DNA of 64,000 bases, taken from contig JAJEKV010000011.1 of the NCBI GenBank assembly GCA_021234155.1, positions 22,332,416 through 22,396,415 of the forward strand, in the 5' to 3' direction. Origin of the DNA: Isoetes taiwanensis. Lineage: Eukaryota > Streptophyta > Lycopodiopsida > Isoetales > Isoetaceae. The notes beneath the pieces were generated by a model. It ran no database searches, had not been told where the DNA came from, and worked only from the letters and a program-made list of their open reading frames with translations. Below are positions 10,140 through 20,864 of this stretch, piece by piece. Position 1 is the first letter of the stretch. Each line of letters starts with the position of its first letter. Position numbers and translations under genes: made by a program.

Positions 10140-12076
10140 TCACGATAAGTCTTCACCTACCTCTTCAATAAGCATGTTGTCTTCTTGAAATCTCCTCTCC
10201 CGCCTCTCAAGTGGGCATCCCGTAAAGATTTGTCGATATTGTGGACTATTCCGCCACAAATTAATACTTTCACCAAAGTCAAAATCCCCTAACTTGGGGC
10301 CCTCTATTGAGATCCGAAGCAATGCATCAAGGCCATCTCTTTGTAGTCTATTTCTAAACTTGTTTTTGATGCATTTCATGCGGCTAAAACCCCTTTCACA
10401 AGTAGCCGTACTTGAACATTGAATAAGGCCAATTTCCGCAATTTTTAGTAGCTCGGGAAACTTTTGTTTCCAAGTCTCATTGCAACGGATCATACCCCAT
10501 ATGTCCAAGAAGCCTCTACCAAGCCATTCCGTAGTAGCTTGCCTTTTATAGTTCCCAAACTCAACAATCAACGAAGCTTTATCAACAATTGGAACAAACT
10601 CTTTTGAATTCACCCTTTTTCCATTCCCATAGAACTCACCTAGTGCCCTTATCTCCTCCAACCCTATACTTTTACGTGGTGCACCAATGGGCATGTTACA
10701 TGGAGACAACACCTTCATAGATGAGAGAGTTACTTGATCTTGGAGTCTCTCTTTCAAGCAATCAATCAAGGCATTAGCAAATGCCTTTTGGAATAGAATA
10801 GCCGCATCAAGATCTTCTCCATCAATACTTCTATCCATTTCAATACTCCTATACATATTCCCTTTCACGGATGACCTTAAGGTAGCAAGGTATCCTTTTT
10901 CATTACCATAATCCGGGATGATGGGATAATTCTTACTATCTCTTTGGAAGCCATTCAAATCTATTCCCGCATGTAAAAAGTCCTCCTCAATTTCCATAAC
11001 TTTGCCTCTACATAAACTTGCTATCGTGGTAATGTCAACATACTCTTTTTGAAATTCAAGACTCAAGTCACTTGTGATCTTAAGGATATCACCAAGAAAA
11101 TGAAGAATGTAAACAATTTTAAAACTTTTCAAGCTCAAGTAAATTGTCTTACCATCACTTTGAACTCGTAGGGTCTCCATCAATGGTTCATAAACATCGC
11201 AAAGTCTTGCAATGGCGCCATGTCTACTCAACCAACGTGTCTTCGCAATACCTAAGACACGCAAGTAAGAACAATCCAATGCCTCTTGCATTTTCTCGAA
11301 AACACCTTGGCGAATGGTGCTCCTATGAAAAAAGCCGGCCACTTGATTCACGATCTCATCAATAAACTTGCACGTGGTCTTTATTGCGGGCTTCTTACAA
11401 ACTTCTTGAACACATAAATTTGTTCGATGCGCAAAACCATTATTCCAAACCATGGGCTCTTTTTCAAGCGTGCATATATCTCAATTTCAATGGCTCTACT
11501 CATATGAAAAATGAAGCTTGCACATGCCTTATTATCATTATACATGGTAGGAAGATCTTCCACTCCACATTCCCTCAAGAGCTCCAAAAGGTTTGCAAGT
11601 TTCATGAAAGCCATGTCCTCTTTTGCTATAAAATAAGCGCATTTAAATATCTTCTCTATTGATGCCTCCACATTAGCTTTCCTCTTTTGCGTGCATCGTT
11701 CGAGCCCATCCTTCTCTTGGTCCATAAGTAGAATAGCTTCTCTATGTGCTTGGCTTTTTGCGTGATCTTCAAGGGCGGAAGTCTTGAAATTTTTGGCACA
11801 CGTTGTGCCAAATAGGCTCTTGCAATGCCGATCTTTCTTACAAATAGTACACCAAAGAAGGCCTTGTTCAAGATCTTCTTCTAACCAACGAAACTTTTCC
11901 AACCAATCATCTTGGAATTTTCTTTTTGCTTGGTTTACTCTTGACATCTCTCCTGCTAGCTCTTTTGTATGCTCTACAAATTCATTATCGAAAGCTTTAC
12001 TTACGCTTGAAGAACTTGCTAATTCCGGTCTTACAAATCCGGGCATCGCAAAGAGGCTTGCTTGTTTTTTTGCCAT
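10140..12076 (-). pseudogene. hAT transposase, internally deleted
   Basis: N-terminal part (ORF 12076-11381): starts MAKKQASLF and contains a BED/TTF-type zinc finger (CTIC ... LEDHAKSQAH). It runs to SPWFGIM, the strand before the first catalytic Asp of the RNase H-like fold. C-terminal part (ORF 11453-10140): resumes at FAHRTNL, continues through TRWLSRH and ends with the hAT dimerisation region (CSSTATCERGFSRMK). The roughly 90-100 residues expected between SPWFGIM and AHRTNL in this ZNF862-like branch, which carry the first two catalytic acids, are missing, and the reading frame changes there. The rest is open and conserved, so the loss looks like one internal deletion, typical of non-autonomous derivatives. 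The product would be inactive. Confidence 0.85.
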
Positions 12077-12079
12077 ATT

Positions 12080-12650
12080 TGATAATAAGTATAACGAGCA
12101 TAAAAGCAAATTAAACCTGTAATATCAAGAAAAATAAATTAGAAGCAATCAAGTGCATTACAATACATTACAAAACCAATTCTTTATGATAAGTTTGTAA
12201 AAGAAAAAAATATTTCAAGTAAGAAAGCAAACAATAAAATACAATGACAAGATTAAATTATTGGATGCTTTGGACTCAACAAATGTCCTGTGTTATTAGC
12301 TTGCAAATTGCCTGGAAACGGAATTTCCTAGATTCTATAAAGTAACCTAGGCCTCATGCTATATCTTCTAACGTGCATAAACTAGAACATTTCCTTATCT
12401 GTTTTCTTCCAATCCAAAACCAACAATAGGCCCTACTGATGACTCACACCAAAAAGGGTTCACTAATCTATCTTGCAGAAAACAGGTGGCATCATAATTC
12501 TGGATGAATCAAACTTTAAGCTAAAAGACGAATCACAAAAGAGGGATAAAAAAAATACAGAGGGAGAGATCGGATTACCTTTGCTTTGTTGAGACAGTAA
12601 TAGAACGATTGATTCTTACTGCATTGTAGTCGATTCTTATTTCACAGTTA
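12080..12650. other. Non-coding right part of the hAT element
   Basis: AT-rich sequence upstream of the transposase start, probably its promoter and leader. I see no other gene. Confidence 0.4.
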
Positions 12651-12858
12651 TACAGATCGATTTGGAGCATTCATAACACTGCTTGGTTGAGAAACCGTAA
12701 GGCCCATTCAGTTTATATTGCCCACAGTTTTATACAGATCGATTTGGAGCATTCATAACACTGCTTGGTTGAGAAACCGTAAGTCCCATTCAGTTTATAT
12801 TGCCCACAGTTTAACACTGCTTTGTTAAGCCCATTCAGTTTATATTGCCCACAGTTCC
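12645..12858. repeat. 82-bp tandem repeat, two and a third copies
   Basis: TACAGATCGATTTGGAGC starts at 12651 and 12733 (82-bp period), each followed by CCCATTCAGTTTATATTGCCC. A third, truncated copy of that last part ends at about 12858. It lies in the transposase-upstream arm of the hAT element, a place where transposase-binding arrays occur. That role is inference. Confidence 0.85.
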
Positions 12859-12859
12859 A

Positions 12860-13504
12860 ATTCAGTAAAAACTCTCTGTATACAAGGCGGGAGGCCTCAT
12901 GAATCACATCGATTTAGAACTTTAGAAGAAAACAGAGAAATGGAGCAGAGATGGAACCTAGTTGCCAGTGCCACATAGTGCTTGATCGACCTCTTGAATC
13001 TGTTATTCTGATTGTTGAACGGATCCCATGCCGTAGAAGAGAGCAAGCCGATATTACAGTACAGAGATAAAAAGGATTTTCGATTTTGTTTCCCTCCTTT
13101 CTTTCTGTTTCTTTGCATTAAATTTTTGCAGCGGGTTAAAGTTTTGCAGCGATGGGATGGTGGGCGCTTCATTTTGTTACAATCAGACAAATTTGTTGCT
13201 TGCTACAGTAGTATTACTACTAGTAAGTGCCGGTTGAGGATTGGGCTGTCGGCAGTAATCCGAAATTTCCTTTATTTTGTGCGGAAGGTGTTCCGCCACT
13301 CTGCCACCCTGGACGGCCATCTGGCAATTCAAATCGGAATAGTTGCCTCTGCCCCGGACTTTCCCCAACGCTGGGAGGGGGCCTCCAAAATGTCAACTAA
13401 ATTGTTAAAGGAGGGAGACCAAAAGTAAGGGTACCCAAAACTCACCTTTGCATTAAAGCGGGAAGCCTCCACCCCCAAAATTTGAAAAAGGGGGAGAGGG
13501 GTAC
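12860..13504. other. Right arm of the hAT element, no gene
   Basis: Contains a 138-codon open frame (13012-13428) without recognisable domain. It overlaps the inner part of the inverted terminal similarity and is probably chance. Confidence 0.4.
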
Positions 13505-13779
13505 CTAGAAAGAGGTCATGTGGCCCTGCCTCCTGAGTCTCCAAATTCATGGTGGTGGGATTACAGGCTTTCCACCCATTTCACTCTGCCGTAATTCTTG
13601 GATACGTGCATGGATTGTTTTGCTCCTCGTTCTTTAAGCTTCATTTTTTTACTTCCTGCAAAAAATTGAATGCATGATTGTGAAAAAGCAATCATGTATT
13701 CCTTCTAGCCCAGAATGGCTTCTGACCCTGTAAAGCTATTGGCACAACAGAAAAGATGAGTTGGGGTACAGATCGATGC

Positions 13780-14029
13780 CACGCCCATTCTCTGCGCCAA
13801 TTCTACAGAGAATGCAACATATATGGAACGATGGATTTTATTTTAATTGGCAGAATTCCGCTGTGAAGTCAACTACACTGTGCAGGGAAGAACAGACCCA
13901 AACCAAAACACTGGATTTTTGTTCCAGGCCTGCACCATAGATTCTGTGATGGAATTAAGAACCCTAAAAAATCAGATCGGTAGCTATTTGGGTCGGCCAT
14001 GGAAGAATTACTCGGGGGTTGTGTATTGA
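13780..14029 (+). pseudogene. Pectin methylesterase (pectinesterase) fragment
   Basis: Pectinesterases remove methyl groups from cell-wall pectin. Two in-order pieces of the catalytic domain are visible. First, from 13780, HAHSLRQFYRECNIYGTMDFI corresponds to the conserved RQFYREC.IYGTVDFI block that carries a catalytic Asp. Second, in another frame from about 13847, GRTDPNQNTGF and SYLGRPWKNYS correspond to the later GRTDPNQNTG and YLGRPWKEYS blocks. The interval between them is shortened and frameshifted, and the frame stops at 14029. The N-terminal inhibitor-like domain and the last 100 or so residues are absent. Confidence 0.85.
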
Positions 14030-14519
14030 AGTTGCTTCGAATCTAGCAGCATGAATCCTGCACGGTGGTTTCCATGATGCAGATCTTCTAGGTTTGACAA
14101 TGTGCTATCCCATACCCCATAGGCATTATATTATTGCCGATCCCCATGGATTAAGGATAGCACTGGACTAAGGTGTTCCTGCTTACGTTCAAAGAGGCAA
14201 TTATTGCACCAAATCCCAAGCTTGATGGTTCCACGAGGACTTTGGATTATTCCTAGAAAGCAACAAATCTTTAACATGAAGCCTCTCCTGAAACAATCAG
14301 GAAGGACAATATCATCCTAGGAAGTGTGTGAGGCAATTTGCCGAAACTCATATGCATAGAAGACGCTGGACGCGATCCTCCGAGATTGTTGGGGGATTAG
14401 CAAAGAAGACTCGTATGAACCATGTGGGTGTCTGGAAGGGATTTTTTTCTCAGTGTTTTTGTACTTATACTAGGGGGTTTCCCACTGACATTCTAATGTA
14501 TTCCCTCGACGGAAGAGGT
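14030..14519. other. Decayed sequence after the pectinesterase relic
   Basis: May hold further degraded pectinesterase sequence just after 14029, but I cannot align it with confidence. Nothing else is recognised. Confidence 0.35.
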
Positions 14520-14935
14520 GTTTTTTCAAGGCTTTTATGTACGTATATAGGACTCACAATCTTTTAGTTGCATGACACACACCTTTTGTCAAGTAAACTA
14601 CCGACAATTTTTGAAACATTTGTATCCTCTTCATATATAAAGCCATTTCCTAGAAGGTTTCAAACCATTGCAAAATATACATGTATGTGCGACACTTAGC
14701 GTGATCTCATCCTTCAGTGGCGTGATCCTGACGGTTGGTATGGATCTATATATAAACTTGAGGTAGAAAGCTCAAGATTGGCGTGATCTTATTCTTGTCG
14801 AACCATTCTGAGTCAACGCCAATCTTGAGCTTTCTACCTCAAATCCTTCTATTATGTCTGATGTATCAGGTGTTCCAGCATATTTCTCGCGTATTTCTCG
14901 CGTATTCTCCAATATTTTCTCTTGTAGCTTGAATC
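14520..14935. repeat. Dispersed LTR/SINE-like repeat, copy 1
   Basis: The order of strings here (ACACACC, a TATATAA-like run, CTAGAAGG, ATGTATGTGCG, CACTTAGC, CATCCTT, CTATATATA, ATTCTTGTC, AGTCAACG, TTTTCTCTTG) is repeated, with divergence, in the flanks of the large insertions: 22370-22484, then 44714-44802, then 51814-51860. It is therefore a repeat family at least 400 bp long. The TATA-like strings would fit a solo LTR. The tRNA-like head seen in the other copy would fit a SINE. The family is not identified. Confidence 0.6.
14758..14842. repeat. Perfect 27-bp inverted repeat with 31-nt loop
   Basis: Arms 14758-14784 (starting TTGAGGTAGAAAGCTC) and 14816-14842 (ending GAGCTTTCTACCTCAA) are exactly complementary over 27 bp, separated by 31 nt. 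It lies inside the dispersed repeat. The other copy of that repeat lacks the left arm, so the arm was probably added by templated inverted duplication of the right arm. Confidence 0.95.
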
Positions 14936-16789
14936 AGAATGCCGTACTGAGTCTATCTTGCTCCAAGCCTAGGTATTTCTTTGTCCATATTTAGTGTTTT
15001 TTTTTCTATGGAGGAGGTTTCAACCTTGTTACAACAAGTCCAGCAGTTTGTTCAAGTATGGCAGCATGCAGTTAGATAACAAGGAGCTCAAGGAACGGGT
15101 AGCTTCTCATGAGTCATTATCCCCGGTGGGTTCACCTCTATGTTAGGGGCATATGGCATGTGCGTGCATCAGGTCAGGAGAAACCCCTATGTATACAGCT
15201 CGCCCTCCATAGAAACCCCTATGTATACAGTTTTGTATTATCGAAGCAGAGTACCTGATTCCATAATTTTACACCGAGTCTAAGCACAATTTACCCTACC
15301 CTTAACCTTATTTTTACGTCCAATATTTATTCATGTAGCCTACCCTCTACCTTACATTTACACCCGAGCTACAAATGTTGCAAGCTTCACAAGGTTTGTT
15401 CATTTGTGATCGTGGAGCGATTGTAGAGGACCGTAGAGATGGGAACTATAGGCATATGTTCTATAGGATCAATGTTTTTATTAAATGTACTCCCAACTGG
15501 GTTCAAGCTAATCTACACTTGAACCCAATCATGCTTAGAATTTATTTCAATCAAGATCTCAATGGTTTAACTCAGGATGGAACCTCAAATTCACGTTTAA
15601 CATTTTCCATAATATTCAACACATTCTATAATATTCAAATAAACAATATACAAAATATGTCATTTATATAAAAATATTCCAGCTTCCATTTAAATGTTTG
15701 CGATTACAAAATCAATGATATGCTCTTAGTGTTTTCCTTTCCATGATCCACAAGATAATCTGCAATATAAATGGGTTGGCTTACTGATATTTGGAGCTAC
15801 CAATATAAATAAATATGCTTTGACTTTATACTATAATATATGTACTCATATAAAATTTAAAGCTTCAAGTGGAATCAAACTTCGAGCTTAAATCTGATTT
15901 TATGGCATGCAAAACAGAACGTCCGAAGTTAAAAAAATGCGTCCAAAATCGATAAAAATAACATGTTACTGCCTTGAACCTGCTGGTTTCAACCATTAAA
16001 ATCATAGAAACAAAAGCACAACAAATGGTGCAAGGGAGCTTATAAAGGAATCTTCTGCATGGCTCTTTAGACCTGGGGTGGGAAATGCTTCCACCTTCCT
16101 GCTTTGGCAGGCGAAGCAGAAGATTACATTCTACAATCTTTGTTTAAGCAAATAATTCTGCCCCTCAGGGGCCGAAAATAACTATAGCAACAAATGGTTC
16201 TATTAAGGCGAAATTATAAAAGTCTAATCCTAGGAAACTGAACGGTCTGTACCAAGGCAGCAAACAATTGCACGGTAGTTATCTTCCTTTTTCACCACCC
16301 TAAACTCCACCGTGATTCTCTATTTCTTCTTTTCTTTCTTGCCACTAGGGTTCTTACTAACTGCAAAAACTCCAACCACTTCGATGTTGTGACGACAATG
16401 AATAATAGGTTAGAGGATTGGGCAACACAACTAGCACTAGACATGCAATGCAATGACAATGCAAGGACATCCAATGTATGTTGTTCAAGATAGCTGTATC
16501 TATCAGTTCCTGGGAAAAAATTGAAAGTACAACCATCTTCTAAGTGCCATGCACCATCTTGTTCAAGCACTCGGCAATCTTGAGAGACAAATCATGATAA
16601 ATACAAGACATACATGCCAAAACAATGTAATTAAGAAAAACAGCAATACTAAAGTTCATTATATTACACATTGAAAGAATTTCACAGAAATGTTTACTTA
16701 TTGTGTCAGATTGTATGTGCCACCTAAGAATCTTGGAACCTATATGTTGCCATCTCTGCAAGAATTCGAATCAATTAGAGAACTTGGAC
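14936..16789. other. Gene-free stretch
   Basis: Contains a short direct duplication of AGAAACCCCTATGTATACAG (about 15178 and 15210). No ORF here has recognisable similarity and composition is AT-rich. No gene seen. Confidence 0.45.
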
Positions 16790-17170
16790 CTGAGCTGCAT
16801 ATTGAAGATTCCAAAGCACACATATCCTGCTTTGGGTCAATCTTCAAACACTTTCTCACAACTACAGTTCCATCGTCTAGTCTCCCCTTGTAAACCTGCT
16901 ATACGAACGATATAAGAACTAAATTGCCAAGAAAAGAACATATAGTTTGATTCTGTTTTGAAGTACCTTTCCCTAATGTCCTTCACCTATTAGATTTGTT
17001 GCATTGAAGTTTGCAGTTGCAGCTTCAATGTCCTCAACAGCTCCTGCAACAATGCCAATGAATATGGTCACATGGCGAACATCATTTGCTTTTGTGGATC
17101 TTGCCAGAATATCCAAATATAAGCCATGGACAGCGGTATTTTCTATTCCCTTGGATAGGAGCTACTAGTT
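16790..17170 (-). pseudogene. Receptor-like protein kinase fragment
   Basis: On the minus strand, about 17150-16970 reads a hydrophobic segment (VTIFIGIVAGAV) followed by ATANFNATNLIGEG, the juxtamembrane-to-glycine-loop region of plant LRR receptor-like kinases. About 16895-16840 continues with VYKGRLDDGTVVVRKCLK, the strand that bears the usual VAIK-type lysine. A stop and an intron-sized interruption separate the two. The rest of the kinase domain is not found. It resembles the At3g03770-like group of kinases, which are often catalytically inactive. Confidence 0.65.
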
Positions 17171-17394
17171 CATTCTTGTACTTCATGACTATAAAGTCAA
17201 CAATCATGTGTTCCTCATGCATGTATCAATGTAATTATAGAAAATAGCTGAACTGCGCAGCATCAGTTTGGGAAGAACACCACCAATGTTTACAGGAATT
17301 CGGATCATCAGTCAAGCTCTTTCTGTCACAATAAGAGTGGGGCCTTTGTTGTTGCAATTTAGAGCTAAAGCAGTTTCTTTGAAATTGTGGCAAT

Positions 17395-18039
17395 GCACTA
17401 CTATCCTTAAATACTTTTGTTACTGCATCTATCTCTGCCAAGTCACCAACTTGAGTTGAAGTAGCATGGGCATTTACATAATTAACCTGCATCATGACAC
17501 GAACTATTATTAAATAGAAACCAGAGTATAACAATGATAACAAATTTCGTCAACCATAAAACTTAGCTATCAAGCTTACTTCTTCTGTAGATACTCCTGC
17601 ATCATCAAGTGCTTTTTCTATACAAGATGAAACTCCTAAGCCATCAGCTCGCATATCTGTTTGTGATATGCATCACATGCCACAGCTCCACCAAGGTACT
17701 CAACAAATATTGGAGCATCTCACTACATAGCATGTTCTAAACTTTCCATAACTTGTAATAGATGTCAGGCACATTATTATCAAAGCATTATTAAAGGACA
17801 CATGATGCCAACCTATAGATGGTTTGAAAGGGGCAAAATCACATTTGCCAGTACAAATGTGTGATCCTGATGATGTTTATGGTACAAATATGTGATCCTG
17901 ATGATGTTTACGTTAATTTCTGATAGTAAGCTATGCAATGTGCTGAATGCCTCGAAAGAATTTATACCACAGCTATGCAAACAACTATAAACAGGAAGAT
18001 CTTAACTTACCAAAACGCCGGCACCCTCGTCCATCGGTC
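17395..18039 (-). pseudogene. 3-oxoacyl-ACP synthase (KAS I/II type) fragment with introns
   Basis: KAS I/II elongates acyl-ACP in plastid fatty acid synthesis. Three exon-like pieces occur in order on the minus strand: 18039-18011 (PMDEGAGVL, flanked by CAG and GTAAG), 17754-17580 (MESLEHAM, then EYLGGAV, DAYH, DGLGVSSCIEKALDDAG, ending at GTAAGC) and 17486-17395 (VNYVNAHATSTQVGDLAEID, with CAG before it). NAHATST contains one catalytic His. Two stops follow EHAM and a frameshift follows DAYH, so it is dead. The retained introns show it is a duplicated or degenerate gene, not a retrocopy. The active-site Cys region and the C-terminal catalytic His region are not visible. Confidence 0.85.
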
Positions 18040-19170
18040 CTGAAACGGAAAGAAATATCAATGCTTGATTTCAACTACTATTACTAAGTTGCAGACCTAT
18101 TGATCTTCACATAATCAAAGCATTTTATAAGCAAGAAAAATTTCTAGACAATATCTAGAAAGATTGTAGTACCTTCAATACTACTGAATGATGAAATAAA
18201 ACCAGCCAAGGTTAGCCTGAAAATGAAACGTATAAAAGTGCATGAATGGTAAGTGCATGAAGATGATCCCAAGACATTATTGAGAATCCGATGCCCAGAA
18301 ACCAGCCATGTGAGTACACTGCACCACTCATAATCCCTAAAACCATATGAGACCTGTTTATTGCCCAACAACAACAGTGCTTCACCACAGGATCTAGAAA
18401 ACATAAATAGGGGTTTATCGGAGCCATGTACAGAGCCAAACAAAAGCTGATGTGCCAAAGTTGTGAAGGCAGTGACTACCTGAGATACAGATGCAAATAA
18501 ATAAAACATAAGCAGAAGACTGCAAGAACTTAAAATGCGTATCATAAGGGCCTAAGATGCTGGTGACAACCGAGTATGAACATCCGGTTGAAATTCATCC
18601 AGCTCATCCATCAATTCACATATGCCTGGTGCTATCTTAAACCATTCTATCTATGCTTCATTGCTGAGGAACTGGGCATCCTTCCGGATCTATTATTATT
18701 ATGGCACCTTGTCATGGTTATCTGATTTGTAGCCAAACAGAATCGTGAGCAAACGGAAAGAAACTAACACAAGGATGTATACCTGGTCCAATGGAAGCAG
18801 CTGTTGAATTCGAAGCATATAAACATATAAACATATGTTTAAGGAGAGCATACAAGAAAAAAAAAACACAAACGATCACCTCCGAAACACCAAATCACTT
18901 AAACATATTTCTGGCAGCAAGCTTCGGATTCCCAGCCCTCAAAACGTATTCTCACGCCTTAGCTGGTCGAAGAAAACCCTCCCAGAACTGTGGAAATGCA
19001 TACACTGGAGGCGCCAAAACGTAGGACACACCGCAGGTATACGTACCATTTTTTTTTCAAAAAAACCCCTTCTCCGTCCACGCACATGTATTCTACTGAA
19101 TACATGTGTGAACCCCCCTTGTCATTATCTAGTTCTAGATTGAGACTATCAGAGCCTAAGATTATCTTTT
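18040..19170. other. Region with unassigned minus-strand open frames
   Basis: Minus-strand frames at 18144-18545 are open for 133 codons but match nothing I know. They could be debris of the KAS relic's 5' part or an intron. A short minus-strand reading near 18690-18565 (ELMDELDEFQPDVHTRLSP) looks protein-like but is unidentified and contains an upstream stop. Confidence 0.35.
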
Positions 19171-19653
19171 AATGACACTTGTTCAAACTTCGCAGTTCTT
19201 TGAATTAGATTCAGTTTGTGATTCAACTCCATCGTCATAGATACCCAACAGGTCAGGAACAAGTTTGACTAGTCGGATCTCTTTTCACATGGCCAGCTCT
19301 AAATTGGTTTGCTCCCTTGCTGAAGAGAAGAGCTCCAGAATTGCAAGACTTTACTGCTTTCATTGTTGAGCTCGAGGCAATGTTTCGGAGATACGGATTA
19401 GCAGCACACAGTAGTTACAAAGCTCAATAATCTCAGGCAAGATTCCGTCCAGCTTTTGTCCATGCATCTGAATTTTGCCAAATTGCTATAAATACTATCA
19501 GGATGATGCTCATCATCAAGTTTCTTTTTGAAGGGGCTTGCATGAGGATGTTAAAGATATGTTATTGTCGATGGAGGACCCCAAGACGCTAGAGGAAGTT
19601 GTCGAGTCTGCAGTTCATTATGATAATCATCTTTTTGAGCGTAGGCAAGAAAG

Positions 19654-19905
19654 ATGAAATCAGTTTGTTTCTTCAATTCTGCAAGCACCTTCGAAATCTC
19701 TGCTTCATTCATGTTCCCTAAATCAGATGGCAATGTCTCTATGCAGAGTGATCGTGTGGTTCAAGGCCCCACTGCTGCTAAGAAGCAGCACTGGAGAAAG
19801 ACTAATAGTTGCCTCTACTGTGGAGGTATTTGCCATATTGCTCGTGGTTGTCCTATTAAGCATCCGAATCAGTTGGGAAACTCCAAGGGTCAGTCTGAGA
19901 GATAG
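19654..19905 (+). pseudogene. Chromovirus gag C-terminal part with zinc knuckle
   Basis: An 83-codon open frame with the CCHC nucleic-acid-binding knuckle C-x2-C-x4-H-x4-C (CLYCGGICHIARGC). Upstream to 19171 the gag frame is interrupted. This is the partner of the inverted copy at 1-708. In the element it would package RNA. Confidence 0.75.
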
Positions 19906-20002
19906 GAGCTCTCAACAGTTAGCCGACATTTCATATGTAATGAAGGGTTTATCTCGTCTAATAAGGTCACTTTTGATCTCTATATTATTGGAGCCGGAGG
20001 TT

Positions 20003-20137
20003 ATGAAGTTGAATGCATTGGCCCAACTTGATAGTGGTGCGAATACTTGTTTTATGGATAGTGTATTTGATAGGCGCAACTCGATAGTGGTGCCATCTCT
20101 GAGATCAGGCTTAAGCGTCCCAATTCTGTTGGTGTGA
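20003..20137 (+). pseudogene. Chromovirus aspartic protease fragment
   Basis: ALAQLDSGANTCFMDSVF contains the D-S-G-A active-site signature of retropepsins. It follows gag at the expected distance. The frame ends shortly after, so only the N-terminal part is left. Confidence 0.65.
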
Positions 20138-20864
20138 TTGATGGATGTGAGATCTCCTCAGTTGTAGTCACAAAATTCAATGTGATGCACCTCTTTGGGT
20201 TCTATTCGAGGGAGCTTCTTATAACGTTCCCCTCAATCTAATTACCAATCCACATAGGAGGGGGATAACTTAGGAGTCATGGTTAGCTATGACTCTAGTA
20301 GTAGATTTAGTAATCCTCATTAGTATTCGGTCTTGCATAGAAGCCTGCTAAATCATGGGCGAAGGGGCTTGATTGGCTTACAATAGGGAACTTGAACGAG
20401 TGCAAAGGAGATCCTTGCGGTCTATTGGGAGTCCATTATTTGCTAGACCTTATAGTTTGCTACTGCGAGAGGGTAAAGTATGGGTTTGACCCCTCCTAGG
20501 TAATGTGTCCCTCATTGAGGTTAGGTCGAGTATGAGCTGGGCAACCTCGTCTCTCCAGCTACCTGCACTGGCAATATACCGCTTGGAAAGAGTAGCCTTC
20601 CTTCCTTATCGGACAAGAGGAGATGCAACCCATGATTAGCCTTATATTCACGTCTCCGGTAGGCTACAATCAAGGCCTAGGACTTTTTGATCTATCTGCA
20701 AGTGTATATAGGAGCTGCGGATGGAGTGAATTGATTTTGCCATTTGTCCTATGCCAAACAATGCCACTGTTATGACTTCAATCTGTTGTTATTCAAAGAA
20801 CTAGACCGCAAGTTTGCCTAAGATTTTGATGGAATATGGAACCTCTATAGCATTGTCCAAGATT
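20138..20864. other. Unassigned interior of the chromovirus relic
   Basis: This is where reverse transcriptase and RNase H should be, but I see no RT motif in any frame. A purine-rich GGAGGGGGATAAC string at about 20258 resembles those near 22167 and 22261. The stretch may be a foreign insertion or heavily mutated pol. Confidence 0.35.

Larger units (their letters stand above)
9533..13545 (-). mobile_element. hAT-family DNA transposon, defective
   Basis: The borders are inferred from inverted similarity. The left end around 9533-9570 (TAGGCATGGCCACATAGAGG) matches the complement of the right end around 13505-13545 (its complement reads AGGCAGGGCCACATGACC). A further shared inner string, TTTCCCCAACGCTG, is at about 13360 and, inverted, near 9650. 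The transposase relic lies between them on the minus strand. The 8-bp duplication expected for hAT is not clear; GAGCTCC (left) versus GAGTCTCC (right) is the closest pair. Confidence 0.6.

Noticed and set aside
18565-18690. A short minus-strand reading (ELMDELDEFQPDVHTRLSP) as an exon
   Set aside because: Too short, with a stop just upstream and no identifiable family; kept only as a note on the spacer.
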